A DNA stretch of 64,000 nt from Piper betle (taxonomy: Eukaryota > Streptophyta > Magnoliopsida > Piperales > Piperaceae), in the NCBI GenBank assembly GCA_033002965.1, contig JAURVB010014463.1, positions 148,748 to 212,747 of the forward strand, in the 5' to 3' direction. Shown here piece after piece: positions 21,377 to 33,735 of the stretch. Each line of letters begins with the position of its first letter. The stretch's first letter is position 1. Under the pieces are notes generated by a model. The model was not told the DNA's origin, ran no database searches, and saw only the letters and a list, made by a program, of their open reading frames with translations. The translations under genes and the position numbers were made by a program.

Positions 21377-23919
21377 CACTGCCTCCCTTTCCTACTTCTT
21401 CCTGCCCGCCACTGCCAACCCGGCAGCCGCCGTTGCCCCGCCCGCCGCCGGGCTCTTGCCGCCCCGGCCCCGGCCTTGCTGCGCCACCGCCCACCCGCCC
21501 TTGTCACGCCCTCCCCACCGTTCCCCCTCGGATTCCGCCCCCTCCGCGGACATCGCCGTTCCCCCGCACCTCACCGTCGCACCCCCGCCATCACCCCCCC
21601 CCGGGCGTCGCCGTCCCCCCTAGCCCCGGCCCCGCCCCGCCCGCCCTGTTCCCCCCCCCACCGGCCGCCTTTGCCCCCTCCCTGTTTCCCCCCTTCCCAC
21701 CGCCCCTGCCCGCCCGCCCCGCTGCCGCCGTCGGGTGCCCATCCGACTGCGCCGCCAAGGCCGCACTTCACCCACCCCCACCCCCACCCCCCACCCCCCC
21801 CCCCCCGGCGGAGCTTCCCCTCCCCCTGCCCTGTTTCAACTCCCTCCCCCAGTTTCGCCCCCACCCCGCGCCGTCTCCCCCTGTCGCCCCGTTTCCCTCC
21901 CCCTCTCCACCCGTTTCGCCCCAACCCCACGCCGGCGTCACCAACAGCACCGCCGACGGTGGCGCGAAAAAATAGGGGCGGGTGGAGGAGGGCGGGGTGG
22001 AAGGGGGATGGCAAATTCGTAATAAAAATTTGACTCGGTCTCGAGTCAATATTACGAAATAAATATTAAAAATAATTTTAAAAAATAAAATCCTATAAAA
22101 TAAAAATTTGACTCGCTCCGGCTTGAGTCAATACTATAAAATTGATTTTTTAATTTTTTTTAAAAAAATATAATACCATAAAATAAAAACTTGACTCGTT
22201 CCCGCGCGGGATCGAGTCAAGTTTTAGTTACAAAATAAATTTAAAAAATAAAAAACTTAATAAAAACTTGACTTGCTCCCAACTCGAGTCAATATTAAGA
22301 AATTAATTTTAAAAAATAAAATAAAATAATTTTGTAATAAAAACTTAACTCGCTCCCTACTTGGGTTAATATTATGAAATAAAATTTAAAAAAATTTAAA
22401 AATAATTTATTAATAAAAACTTGATTCGCTCCTGACTCGATTCAATATTAAGAAATAAAATTTTAAAACATTTAAAAATAAAATACTATAAGATAAAAAC
22501 TTGACTCATTCCCGATTCGAATCAATATTACAAAATAAAATTAAAAATAAAATAAAATAATTTTGAAATAAAAACTTAACTCTCTCCCCCGTTAATATTA
22601 CAAAATTAAATTTAAAAAATAAAATAAAATAATTGACTCGATCTCGCGCAGGGGATGTCAGTGATGGTAATTTCGTAATTATAAAAATATAAAAATTTTA
22701 AAAATATAAAAATAATTTCTTAATAAAAATTTGACTCGATCCTGACTCGTGTCAATAATATAAAATAATTATTTTAAAAAAATAAAGTAATTTTGTAATA
22801 AAAACTTTATTCAATCTTGACTTGAGTCAATCTATGAACTAAATTTTTTTAAAAATAAATTAATTTATTACGAAATTACCATTGCCCTCTCCTCCTGCCC
22901 GCCCTGTTATTTTTTCGCGGCACCGTCGGTGATGCTGCACATGACATCGGTGCGTGGTTGTGGCAAAACGGGCGGAAAGGGGGTTAGGGGCGGCAGAAGG
23001 TGAGGCAGGGGGCCTGGGCCGGTGGAGGGCAGGGGGCAGCGGGTGTGGGGGGATGGGGGGCAGGGTGTGGGTGGCGGCAGGGAGGCGGTCGACAATCGGC
23101 GGCGTCGGCGGTGATCGATTCAAATTTTTATTTTATGTTATTTTATTTTAAAAATTTATTTCATAAAATTGACTCGAGTAACGAGCTAGTCAAGTTTTTA
23201 TTTTATTATATTTTATTTTTATTATATTTTATTATATTTATTTTTATTTTATTATATTTTATATTATATTTTATTTTATTTTATTATATTTATTTCTTAA
23301 ATTTGACTCGAGTCAGGAACGAGTCAAATTTTTATTACGAAATTGCTATCACTCCTCCGTTCCCCGTTGCGCCACCGCCGGCGGTGATGCAGGTGACACC
23401 GGCGTGGAGGTGGCCAGGGCAGCAGAAGGTGGGGAGGAGCTCAGTCAATGAGGATGCGACGGCGGGGTTGGGGGCGAAACGGGCGACCAGGGAGGGTGGT
23501 AGGAACGAGGCAAGGGCGAGTGGGGCCACGGCGGGGAGGCAGGGAACCGGGCGGGGGTGGGGGAACACAGGGCAGGTGGGGGGAGGGCTGCGGGCAGGGG
23601 TCAGGCGAGGGTGAGGTGACGGAAGGGGCGGCGGTGGAGGGTGCAGGGGGAAACAGGGCAAGTGGGGGTGAAGGTTGCGGGCGGGGGGTGCAGCGGCGGA
23701 CAGGGCGGGGGGAACCAGGGCAGGTGGGGGAGGGCTGCGGGCAGAGGCAGGACAGGGCCAAGACCGGCAGGGGGCAGGGCGGCGCCGAGGGGGCGGCGTG
23801 AACAGGAGAGGAGGAGAGGATAAAAAAACAAATCCGGGCCGTTGGATTTTCATCCAACGGCTTGGATTTGTTGTGGTGCCAATCCGCTGTATTTTCATGC
23901 AGCGCACTGTAGCACGCAT
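21377..23919. mobile_element. GC-rich palindrome-ended element with internal TTGACTCG arrays
   Basis: It has a C-rich block (21377-22000), AT-rich arrays of TTGACTCG-type motifs (22020-22880 and 23120-23345) and a G-rich block (23350-23820). The right terminus has a CCGTTGGAT/ATCCAACGG hairpin (about 23831-23864) and a second hairpin, and it abuts a TA run at 23920-23932. The words GGTGATGCAGGTGACACCGG and GGCGTGGAGGTGGCC near 23375-23410 recur at 33200-33230 in another element of the same design. The left border is uncertain. The long proline-rich open frames are compositional artefacts. Confidence 0.45.
22020..22880. repeat. AT-rich array of TTGACTCG / CGAGTCAA motifs
   Basis: Roughly every 60-90 bp the sequence repeats AAAACTTGACTCG, a short spacer, CGAGTCAATATTA, then AAATAAA-rich filler. 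The motif pair also occurs once in each LTR (about 3945-3965 and 61546-61570), so the array may be an amplified LTR fragment. Confidence 0.7.
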
Positions 23920-24044
23920 ATATATATATATAGAAAATTCAGATTGACACCAACAAAACTAAAACTGACTCGAAGCCTAACTTAGACTCTACAGAATGCA
24001 AGACGGAAAAATTAAATGAGAATCAAGACTCTGAACAGAACAAT

Positions 24045-24205
24045 TCCATCGATTCTCCTCAACACTGAGAATGAACCCTGATTGAGTTCCACAGCTGAAG
24101 AACCTTGCCCTCACCGGAAAATAGCCCTAAAGAAGCCCGTTGGAGCAAGGCAACAATAACATTCGGCCAACTTCTCAGACTCCGTTCGGTTGATCACCGC
24201 TACAA
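24045..24205 (+). repeat. ~160-bp dispersed repeat, copy 2
   Basis: Partner of 17457-17618. It is followed by a further short duplication of CAATAACATTCGGCCAACT (about 24148 and 24205). Confidence 0.85.
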
Positions 24206-24224
24206 TAACATTCGGCCAACTGTG

Positions 24225-24340
24225 GGGGGCGGTTTGGAAGGGTATGCTGGGCTGTTGGATTGCGATCCAACGGCCCAGATTGGCAGCTTACGGTGCGCTG
24301 CCAAAAGATGATAGCGCACCATAGTATGTTTATATATAGC
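24225..24340. mobile_element. Right terminus of a palindrome-ended element
   Basis: The hairpin at 24247-24278 (CTGGGCTGTTGGAT, loop TGCG, one mismatch) is followed by a GGTGCGCTGCC...GCGCACC hairpin and a short TATATATA. This is the same order as at 562-650 and 33631-33715. Confidence 0.45.
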
Positions 24341-24969
24341 TTAATCTGTAGCTCAATCGAATAAAGAATACTCGAATCAAATTGAGCCACGTGGGCAGAC
24401 AGAAATCCAACGGTCACCCACTGTGATCGATACTTCAAAAATCCCTGTGATGCAGACTGAAGTGATCGCCCACCCACTGTTGGAGTGGCTATGCTTGGTC
24501 AACTCCGGCAACTCCTCGCCAATATGGACTTCCGGCACCCATCTATCGATATGGCAACCTCATCATGGGTGTCTATAGTTAGTGGTTTTAATGCCCGCTG
24601 GAGAGTTTCAACGCACCCACAGCCTGGTCTTCCGGCGACAACTGGAAAGTCCTAATGGCTCTGGCATGTTCCTCATTAGGACCTGCCGATGGTCAATTAC
24701 CTCACCCGAAAATGGGTAATGAATGTGGAGATCTCGACCATGGCTGGCTGCTGGAGCTTGATTGAGTACGTACGGCCGCCACCTCCTACCATGAGCGTCA
24801 CAGACGGAATTGGAGAAGAATAGAGATGAGGCTATTTTTGTCATTAAATTTCGATTGCTAACTCTCTAATTTGATTGATTGTGAAGCGTGAGATAAAAAT
24901 CCAACGGTCAAAAATACTTTAGCCTAGATTTACTTTCTAAGTTGTAGGACAGATTAAGCACCCCGTATA

Positions 24970-26150
24970 TACGTATATATATGCCCAAAATCAACAGCTA
25001 TGTTTTACCCGAGCTTCGCCGAAGAACGAGAGACTCTTCTTCCCCGTCATGCGTACGCTTAACGTCGCCGTTGCCTTCCTACCTTTAACTGTTCCTCCAA
25101 GATTTTCCCTCCGAAGCAGGCCTACTCGAAGGGAATGAGGGGGAACTTTCTTCCCTGCCACAGAGTAGAGCTGCCTTGGAGCCATAGCTGCCACACATCT
25201 ACCTCCCTTTGGAAAGCTGTGGAGAGCCGGAGTTTTGCCTGCCGCTTCATTGCTAAAGCCTGGCCGCCACATTGTTTTGCGAAGGAAAGGAGAGGAGCTT
25301 TGCAGCCATTAACTGCTGGAACCTTGCTGATCACAGCCGCTTGCCGCTTTGTTGCCATGAAGGAAGCTGCCTTCCTTTGCTCGTGTTGCGTTCGTTGCCT
25401 CGCCGTTATCATTGCTTGAAGATACACATTTGTGCAGCTTTTTCATCGTCTTCAACGAGAAGATCCCTCCCAAGTTGCTGTCTTGCCGCCAGGCCGGAGA
25501 AGGGAGCTGTTGCCGTTAACCAAAGAAGGTCCCAACATAGTTGCTGCCGTGCCCTTGCCGGACTGGACTCGTCCTAGCCGATTGCCGATTGTTGGACCTT
25601 TTGCTGAAGCTTTGCTATGAAACTTGCCAGGGTGCTACCGAACTGCTAACGGGAAGGCCCCTCGTCCGAGCCATGCCACACCAAGCCGTGGAATCTTGCT
25701 GCTGCCGTTGCCGAGGAATACTATTACAGAGTATTGCCGAGGAGAGGAGACTCCACTGCTGCCATACAACTAGTACTGGTGCTTGGAGGGCCATCCTAAT
25801 TGAAGGGGGGAAGCCGGACCTCGGCCGCTGTTGGAGATTGGAGTTCTGAGTTGCTGGTATTACCGAGAGTTTTCCCATCTTAGAGTGCCGCTGCTCGTGC
25901 CAAGGAGAAAGCCGGAGCCTCGTTGCCCGTGCTGCACAACGCCGAGGGAGGTGGAGACCTGAAGCAAATCTTGGAGCACTATTGAGTCTTGCCAATCATT
26001 GTTGCTGCCCTCGCCTTTGCTGTCGCTATGGGAGTGGAGGAGGAGAAGAGCCTTACCTGCTGACGGCGTTGGGAAGAGAAGAGAAGAAGGAAGAAGGTCG
26101 GGAGTTTAAACGGGTCCAATACCCTTTAACCGGATCCATTTATCTATTTT
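24970..26150. other. GC-moderate segment without a recognisable gene
   Basis: It is rich in GCTGCCG/TTGCCG words with no long conserved reading frame. The open frames on both strands match nothing I know and overlap each other. It is probably a degenerate LTR or leader region of a retroelement. Confidence 0.3.
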
Positions 26151-26159
26151 TCTGAATTA

Positions 26160-27769
26160 TTATTATGGACAGCAATCAACCACCATGCATACTTCGAGGA
26201 TTCTGATCTTATAATAATTTTATAAGGTCCTTGATACTTATATAATTTAAAATTTATATTATCGTTATTTATTATTAAGAAATCTTTAGATTATAAGTTT
26301 ATATAAATTAAAAATTGTAAAATTTTAATTATTTATAATTATACTATCAAATTAAAATTTATTACTTAATAATATATACTTAATTAACAGTTAACCCACG
26401 TGATGTCTGGCTAAAAGATTCCAAATAAATCTTTACTATAATAAATTCAAAACAAGTCTTAATTATAACAAAAAAGATTAAAAGATTTAAAACAAATCTT
26501 AATTATAATTAAAAAGTAATATTTTTACTAATATAAAATAAAATAGTAATATTATAAAATAATTAGATGACATATAGTAAGAAAAGTATTAAAGGATTCA
26601 AAACAATTCTTAATTACAATAGAAATAATTTTTTACTATAAAATATGAAGATTAATATTGTAAAATAATTAGATTACAAGTGACAACAAATGTGACAAAA
26701 AAATCCTAATTATCATAAAAAAGTGAATTTTTGACTAATAAGAAATAGTGTTTATTCTTGTAAAATAATTAAATGGCACATGCCATCACCATATTAAAAG
26801 TTCTCAATTTTATATATTAGTATAAATTTAGATTTTTATTGATTTTATATATATAGTTATTTATATATTATTATTCACTATTAAAAAAACTTAGTATATT
26901 TTAAATTAAAAATCTTTAAAAAAGAAATTTCATTTAGGTATAAAATTTTTTACTTATTAAAATTAAAATTACTTTTAATACGTGTATATAATTATATTTT
27001 TTTAAAAATTAAATAAATATTCATTGTTTTTATTTAAAATTAATATAGTAATATTTTTTAAATTTAATTTCTTATATTTCTAATATATATTTTTAATAAG
27101 TTTTATATTTACTATGGCGCATCATACACAATTTATATTATATGTAAATTTTAATTTTATACGTAAATTCTTTTTAAAGAATGAGATAAATTATAATAAT
27201 TTAATATCTTAAATATAAATTTTGATTAACTTTAAAGATAAATCATAATTAAATAAAAAAGATGGAATATAATAATTTAATTTTTTTATTATTTTGTTTT
27301 CAGACAAGTAAACTGAATCTTAATAGTAGGAAAGTAAAAATTAAAGTTAACCGGGTTCAAACTCACAACTCTTTACAATGGGAAATATTATTTTTTTATT
27401 TTTTATAAGCAATTAGAAATTGTAGTTATTCAGGTTCGAACTCCTGACCCTTTATAGTGGGAGGTATTATTATTATTATTATTTATACGAAGTTAGAAAT
27501 TGATGTTAGCCGGGTTCCAACTCGAGTAGGAGGTATTATTATTATTGTAATTTATATGAAGCTAGGAATTGAGGTTAACCAAAACCCATGACCATTGGCA
27601 TTATGAGGTATTATAATTATCATTTTGTATATTTATTAAATTTTGATTGATCAAATCTCATACTTTTAATTATAAGTTTCTATCAAGACTTAGTAAGGAA
27701 ACCCTCGTTAAATATCATGACTTAGTAAGGAGACCCTCATTAAATATCTGTAGACAATTTTATAATTTA

Positions 27770-27809
<40 letters not shown>

Positions 27810-28985
27810 ATGTAGGTTTCCTTCCTAAGATATATCGACGTTTATCACGCACGTTCATTTCACCCACGTTATTAAATAAAAGTAGATATTGATTATGATC
27901 TATACAATTTTACTCATATAATTATAATACGACGTGGAGAACATCTCTATAACATTTATTTATTTTCTTTCCAAAGGCTCTACAACAGCTGATTTTTGCT
28001 CTTATACATTTACTTCGTTTTTGGGATTGACCGTGCCTGAATTTTTACTGATACGAAGTAAAGGGTAATATTGTAATATAATTAGATTATACATGACAAC
28101 ACTACATTAAAAATACTCAATTTTATATATTAATATAGATACACTTCTAATTTGCTTGAAATTTAGTGTTCCACCCATTCTTTCTCGTTGAGTTGAATAA
28201 TGGAGCCATTAGAATTCGCAGCCTCAAGTTTAGTAAATTGTAAATTGTAAATGGTTAAAAATTAGTAAATTATGAGTTACATATTTATTGTTGACTAACT
28301 CGTATAATTTTATGTTGAATCCTACATAAAATTTTTTGATACATTCCCCATTATATAATCTCGAATTGAATGAATGGCTTTTATATATTGAACAATGATA
28401 AAACACTCGTTGTTCAAATATCTACCTTATCATACACAAAAAATTTATAAATATGTCATTTATGTATAAGATAAGTACGTATAATCATTAAAAAAATATT
28501 AAATAATGACATTCTTAAGATAAACATAAGATATGAAAAATTAATAAACTTAACTACACTTGATTATTAGATAAGCACATAAATTGATAAATATGATATT
28601 TACAGTGTAATACATAAAAAATAAAAAATATTACTTTTACGTATAAGATAACCGTGCATAATCATAATGTATTTATAAATATAATAACGTTGACTTATAT
28701 TGATTTATATGGTAAGATGTAAATAATAAATATTCAAAATTATTAAAAAATAATAAATATGGAAAATAAGCATAAAAATAATTTGTTAAGTATGATATTA
28801 AATTTTAAGTATCTTAAATTTAGAACATGAGCTCTTTTACAATTAGTTATTTATTGATTTAATTTTATATATAATTAGTTTATAATTTTCAAAAAATATT
28901 GTAAGGATCCCGCACATTTCTTTGTGTGGGGAAGTATTTAAGTTTTAACCATAAAAATTATCCATGATGAAAAAATAAAAATAAT
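26160..28985. other. Long AT-rich noncoding tract
   Basis: Very AT-rich, with no coding signal. It contains a run of related segments at 27350-27620 and a TA run at about 27773-27806. Confidence 0.6.
27350..27620 (+). repeat. Four diverged ~70-bp units with B-box-like words
   Basis: Each unit has an AGAAATTG-GTTA stretch, an opener like CGGGTTCAAACTC or AGGTTCGAACTCCTGACC, then a GGAGGTATTATTATT tail. The GGTTCGAACTC word resembles a pol III B box, suggesting a tRNA-derived repeat expanded in tandem. Confidence 0.45.
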
Positions 28986-28986
28986 G

Positions 28987-29039
<53 letters not shown>

Positions 29040-29224
29040 GTAAAGTGAAGAAGAGCAAGGGGCAGAAAAATTTCCTGCCCCAAGCTCTTCTCTAGGCCGT
29101 CCGATTATAAGGACGGCCCAGATCCCTTATTAAAAAAAATTCCAAAAATACCCCCGCCCCACCGCCGCGTCGCCCCCGTCGCCGCCTGTAGCACCTCCCT
29201 CCTCCTCGCTCCCCCGCCGCGTCG

Positions 29225-29560
29225 CCCCTCCCTCCTCCTCGCTCCCCCACCGCGGACGCCGCCCAGCCGCGGACGCCCATCCGCCCCGCTCCCCATCGAC
29301 CCCGTCGCGGCCGGCCGGGGGGTGGGCGAGGCAGGGCGAGGGCGGCATGGGGGGCGGAGGCGGAGCGCCGCGCCCAGATCTGGCTGACGGGTGGTCGCGG
29401 CGCTCCACCTCTGCTCCGCCCCCATGCCGCCCTCGCCCCGCCTCGCCCACCCCCCGGCCGGCCGCGACGGGGTCGATGGGGAGCGGGGCGGATGGGCGTC
29501 CGCGGCTGGGCGGCGTCCGCGGCTGGGGAGCGAGGAGGAGGGAGGGGGAGCCTCGCGAAG
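29225..29560. repeat. Large inverted repeat in E1 core
   Basis: The left arm (about 29225-29370) and right arm (about 29405-29560) are reverse complements, with only small differences. For example, CCCATCCGCCCCGCTCCCCA on the left pairs with its complement near 29470. The transcript would fold into a stem of roughly 150 bp. Confidence 0.75.
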
Positions 29561-29601
29561 GGGTGGCGGCCGGAGGGAGGGGCGACGACGCGGCGGAGCA
29601 G

Positions 29602-29800
29602 CGCCGCGCCCAGATCTGGCCGCCGCCAGATGCGGGCGGGCAGCCGCGGCCAGATCCGGCCGCGACAGGCCGGACCTGGCTGTCCCCCGGCCAGATCTGG
29701 TCGGGCGACGGCCAGGTCCGGCCTGTCGCGGCCGGATCTGGCTGCGCGGCCGCCCGCATCTGGCGGCGGCCAGATATGGCCGTGGGCGGGGGCGGGGCCG
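29602..29800. repeat. Second inverted repeat in E1 core
   Basis: The arms are at about 29602-29680 and 29722-29800, both carrying CCAGATCTGGC, CCGCCAGATGCGGGCGG and GGCCGCGACAGGCCGGACC or its complement. Confidence 0.7.
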
Positions 29801-30046
29801 GGGCCGTGGCGGGCACCGGGGCAAAGGGTCGGCCACCCTCCCCGCCACGGCGGCGGCGCTCCGCCTCCGCCCCTCCATATGATCTGGACCGTCCTTCTAA
29901 TCGGACGGTCCAGATCAAATTAAAATTTTTTTTAAAAAAAAACTAATAAATCTGGGCCGTCCTTGTAGTCGGACGGCCCAGATCATTGTGGCGCAGAGAG
30001 CCGATTTCCTGCCTCTGGCGCAGGAAATCGGCTCTCATATATATAT

Positions 30047-30835
30047 CAGGAAAGTTTCCCTGCACAAAGGGCAGGAAAACTTTCCTGCCTCACATTTCAA
30101 TCTGGGCCGCCCATGTTAATTGGACGGTCCAGATTTGATTAAAAAACAAACCCACCTATTTTGCCGCTGGCGGCCGGGTGCCGGCCGCAGCCGGCCGGCC
30201 CGGGGGTGGGGGGGGGGCCCGGGCGAGGGTGGGCGGAGGAGGGGGCGAAGCAGCCGGCCGAGGTCGTCGCTCGACCCACCTCCTGCCCCGGTCTTCCCGA
30301 ACTGCCGCGCTCCACCGCGACCACGAAGCGGTCCCCCGTCCCGACCCGGTCCATCACGCCCGGCCGCGCACACGCCGAACCTGACTCGCCGCTGCCGGGG
30401 TATTTTGACCCCGCCTCTTTCTCCCCCGACCCACGGCGGTCGCCGTGTCCCTGTGCGCTCCTCGTCGACCCTGCCTCGGTCTCCGTCACAGCCCGTCTGT
30501 GGCGGATTGGGTGCTCCCGTGGCATGCCGAGGCCGGGAGTTGCTGGATCGAGGTAAAGCTCAGCGGCGGCGGCAGCTGGAGCAGCGGCGGCCGGCGGGCG
30601 CGGACGGGCTTTCGCGGAGTGGGGCGGGCGGCAGTCGCGGCGAGGCAGGGCAGCCGTGGCAGCGAGAGGGGTTGGGGCAGGCTTGATGATCTGGACCGTC
30701 CATGAAATTGGACGGTCCAGATCAAATTTTAATTATTTTTTTTAAAAAACCCATACATCTGGGCCGTCCTTGTAATCGGACGGCCCAGAAAATTGTGGCG
30801 CAGAGAGCCGATTTCCTGCCTCTGGCGCAAGAAAT

Positions 30836-30839
<4 letters not shown>
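30047..30839. mobile_element. Palindrome-ended TA-flanked element E2
   Basis: It starts with the hairpin CAGGAAAGTTT...AAACTTTCCTG (30047-30090), then a GGGCCGCC/GGACGGTCC hairpin. It ends with CCGTCC hairpins at 30688-30723 and 30758-30790 and an outer GCCGATTTC/GAAATCGGC hairpin. A TA run follows to 30877. The right 150 bp is nearly identical to that of E1. Confidence 0.65.
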
Positions 30840-30877
<38 letters not shown>

Positions 30878-30879
<2 letters not shown>

Positions 30880-31952
30880 GTAAAGGTTTCCTGTGCAAGA
30901 GGCATGAAACCCTTACCTGCGCTAGGATAATCTGGGCCATCCGATTATGATCGAACGGCCCAGATTTGATAAAAAAATTTTCCACCACCCCCTCCTTGGC
31001 CAGCGGCCGGATCCGGCCACGGCCGGCCAGGCGGGGGGTGGGCGAGGCAGGGCTAGGGCGGCGTAGGTGGGCAGAGGAGAAGGGGGAGGGCGGCGTTCGG
31101 GATCCGGTTGCGGCCGGCCGGGCAGGGGTGGGCGAGGCGGGGTGAGGGCGGCGTGGGTGGGCGGAGGAGAAGGGGGAGGGCGGCATCCGGGATCCAGCCG
31201 CGGCCGGCCGGGAAGGGGGTGGGCGAGGCGGGGCGAGGGCGGCGTGGGTGGGCGGAGGAGAAGGGAGAGGGTGGCGTGGGTAGGCGGCAGGTGGGAGGTG
31301 GGCGGGGTGGGGGGAGGTCGAGGGGAGGGCGGGTGGTGGCGGGGCGTGGCGAGGGCTGGGCGGGCTGCGGGGAAGGGGGCGAGGGGGTGGTGGGGCGGAG
31401 GGGATGGGGGGCTGGTGGGCGGAGGGTGAGGGCGAGAGGGGCCCGCCGCCCCCTCTCGCCCTCACCCTCCGCCCACCAGCCCCCCATCCGCCCGACACCC
31501 CACCGCCTCGCCCCGGCCCCACCTCCCCCGCTCCCCGCCGCCACCTTGCTCCGCCCACACCCACCGCCCCGCATTCCCCCCACCCCTGCGCCCCCACTCC
31601 CCTCCCCGCCGGCCACCTCCCTGCCTCCGACAGAGACTGCCCTGCCCCGCTGCCCCGCTCCGCTCGGCCCCCGCCTCCGCCACCTCCCACCGCCCCGCCC
31701 AACCCTACCGATGTCATCGCCATCGTCATCGGCGTCGGAGGAAGGAATGGGCGACAACGGCGACGACGGCGCCGGAGGAAGGATTGGGGGCGCCCGATCT
31801 GGGCCGTCCATTGTAATCGGACGGCCCAGATTAAATTTAAATTTATTTTTTAAAAATCCTAATTAATCTTGGCCGTCCTTATAATCGGACGGCCTAGATT
31901 ATTTTGTGGCGCAGGGGCGCTACTCTGCCTTTGGCGCAGGGTAGCGCCCCTC
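30878..31952. mobile_element. Palindrome-ended TA-flanked element E3
   Basis: The left end is GGGTAAAGGTTTCCTGTGC, similar to E1's GGGTAAAGTG, followed by a CTGGGCC-TCCGATTATGATC hairpin. The right end has hairpins at 31797-31831 and 31867-31898 and an outer GGGGCGCTAC/GTAGCGCCCC hairpin (31914-31950), then TA DNA. The core holds three ~87-bp GC-rich tandem units (about 31060-31290) and a perfect inverted repeat at about 31403-31490. Confidence 0.65.
31403..31490. repeat. Perfect inverted repeat, ~40-bp arms
   Basis: GGATGGGGGGCTGGTGGGCG... on the left is matched base for base by its complement on the right, around a short CCCGCCGC centre. Weaker pairing continues outward. Confidence 0.8.
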
Positions 31953-31970
31953 ATATATATATATATATGT

Positions 31971-33710
31971 GGGCAGTGCTACAGTGTGCTGCCCTATTTT
32001 GGCAGGGCCAATGCGCTGCCTACCCATGCCCTCTATGTGGCCGGCTGCCCTAGCCCCTGCACTCGCCCTGCAAGCCGTACCTCGCCCGCCCCGCCGCTCC
32101 GACCTGCCCCAGCCGGCCTCCCCTGCCCCTGCCCTCTGCCCGTCGGCCGCCGCAGCCTCCGCCGCGCCACCGCCCCGGCCCGCTCTCGCTTATAGCCATC
32201 GCCCCCTATGAAATAAATAAAAAATATAAAATTTTTTATAATAAATACTTGATTTGATCTCGCACGAGATCGATTCAATATTACGAAATAAATTTTAAAA
32301 ATAAAATAATTTTGTAATAAAAACTTTATTCCGTCCCACACGAGACCGACACCACATATTTCCCACCAGGCCCATCCAGCCCTGAGGCGGTGACATTGTC
32401 GGCCAGCTGGCTTCCGGCCGCAAAGTCGCCAGCAAGGGGTGGTGCGCCAAAACAAATGAGGAAGAAATAGGGAAGAGTATTTTGGTAATAAAAATTTTAC
32501 TTAATCGGACTCGAGTTAAAATAATTTATTACGGAATTATTTTATTTTTTAAAATTTATTTTGTAATAAAAATTTATTCATTAATAAAGTTATTTTGTAA
32601 TAAAACTTGACTTGGTCTCGCACATGATCGAGTCAGGTTTTTATTACAAAATTATCTTATATATTTTAAATTTATTTCATATTATTAACTTTATCCCGAC
32701 TCGAGTTAAGTTTTTATTACAAAATTATTTTTAAAAAAATTATTCAATAATATTAATTTGACTCCAGTCGAGATCAGGATCGAGTCAAGTTTTTATTTTA
32801 TAATATTTTATTTTATGGTTTTGTATTTTTTTAAAAAATTTTAAAAATTATTGTGAAATAAATTAAAAATATAAAATAATATTTTTAATTTAACTTCAGT
32901 CGAGATCTGGGAGACGACGCAAGGGAGTGAGGGGCAGGGTGTGGGTGGCGGCAGGGAGATGGTCGGCAAGCAGCGGCGTTAGCGGGGAGCGAATCAAATT
33001 TTTATTTTATATTATTTTATTTTAAAAAATTATTTTATAAAATTGACTTGAGTCATGAGCAAGTCAAGTTTTTATTTTATTATATTTATTTTTAAAATTT
33101 ATTTCGTAAATTTGATTCGAGTAAGGAGCGAGTCAAATTTTTATTACGAAAATGCCATTGCTCCTTCTTTCCTGGTGTTTTGTCGCACCACTATCGGCGG
33201 TGAAGCAGGTGACGCCAGCGTGGAGGTGGCCAGTGCAGCAGACGGCGGGGTGGAGCTTGGTCGACGGGCGGGGCGGTAGCAGGGGTGGGGACGAAACGGG
33301 CGGTCGGGGAGGGTGGCGAAAACAGGGCAGGGGCAGGCAGGGCCGCGGCGGGGGGCGGGGAACCGGGTAGGGGCGGGCGGGGCGAGGTGGCAGAGGGGGA
33401 AGGGGAAATAGGGGCGGTGGGGGGAGGGCTGCGGGCAGGGGCGGGCGGGGCGAGGCGGCGGAGGGGCAGGGGAAACAGAGTAGGGGGAAGGCTGCGGGCG
33501 GGGGGACGCAGCAGCCGACGGGGTGGGGGGAAACAGTATAGGTGGGGGGAGGGCTGTGGGCGGGGGCGCTGCGGCGGACGGGGAGGCGGCGGCGGCGTGG
33601 GGCAGTGGGGGAGGGATTTTGAAGGAAAGAATGGTGGCCGTTGGATTTCGATCCAACGGCCACCATTACTATGCGCTGCCAAATAAGGCAGCGCATAGTA
33701 ATATTTTCCT
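31971..33710. mobile_element. Palindrome-ended TA-flanked element E4
   Basis: The right terminus has two hairpins: 33631-33666 (perfect 16-bp stem, loop TTCG, CCGTTGGAT type) and 33667-33700 (perfect 14-bp stem TACTATGCGCTGCC, loop AAATAA). TA-rich DNA follows. The left end, at the TA run 31953-31970, has GCTGCC-CTATTTTGGCAG. Inside are a TTGACTCG array (32215-33160) and a G-rich block (33230-33600). Confidence 0.6.
32215..33160. repeat. TTGACTCG / CGAGTCAA array
   Basis: Same motif and AAATAAA filler as at 22020-22880, but more diverged. Confidence 0.6.
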
Positions 33711-33735
33711 ATATATATATACATACATAATAATA

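Larger units (their letters stand above)
29038..30036. mobile_element. Palindrome-ended TA-flanked element E1
   Basis: It is flanked by a TA run at 28990-29037 and by ATATATATAT at 30037-30046. The left end has an outer imperfect hairpin (29048-29090) and an inner hairpin (29095-29118, GGCCGTCC/GGACGGCC). The right end has a 14-bp-stem hairpin (29881-29916), an A/T tract, a second CCGTCC hairpin (29951-29982), then an outer 15-bp-stem hairpin (29997-30035). The core is GC-rich and contains two large inverted repeats. No protein is encoded. Confidence 0.65.

Noticed and set aside
21338..22033. Long proline-rich open frames in C-rich DNA, also at 23335-23919, 29105-29946, 30722-31866, 33133-34053 and 53858-54890
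   Set aside because: They arise from homopolymer-like C- or G-rich composition, overlap on both strands in several frames, show no domain, and lie inside repeats with terminal hairpins or tandem units.
22020..22880. Regularly spaced palindromic repeats as a CRISPR array
   Set aside because: Repeats vary in sequence and spacing, spacers are low-complexity AT filler, no cas genes exist, and the genome is a plant.
30001..30035. Possible intrinsic terminator or bacterial-style attachment site from the strong hairpin
   Set aside because: The context is plant nuclear repeats; the hairpin is one of a repeated set at element ends next to TA runs.
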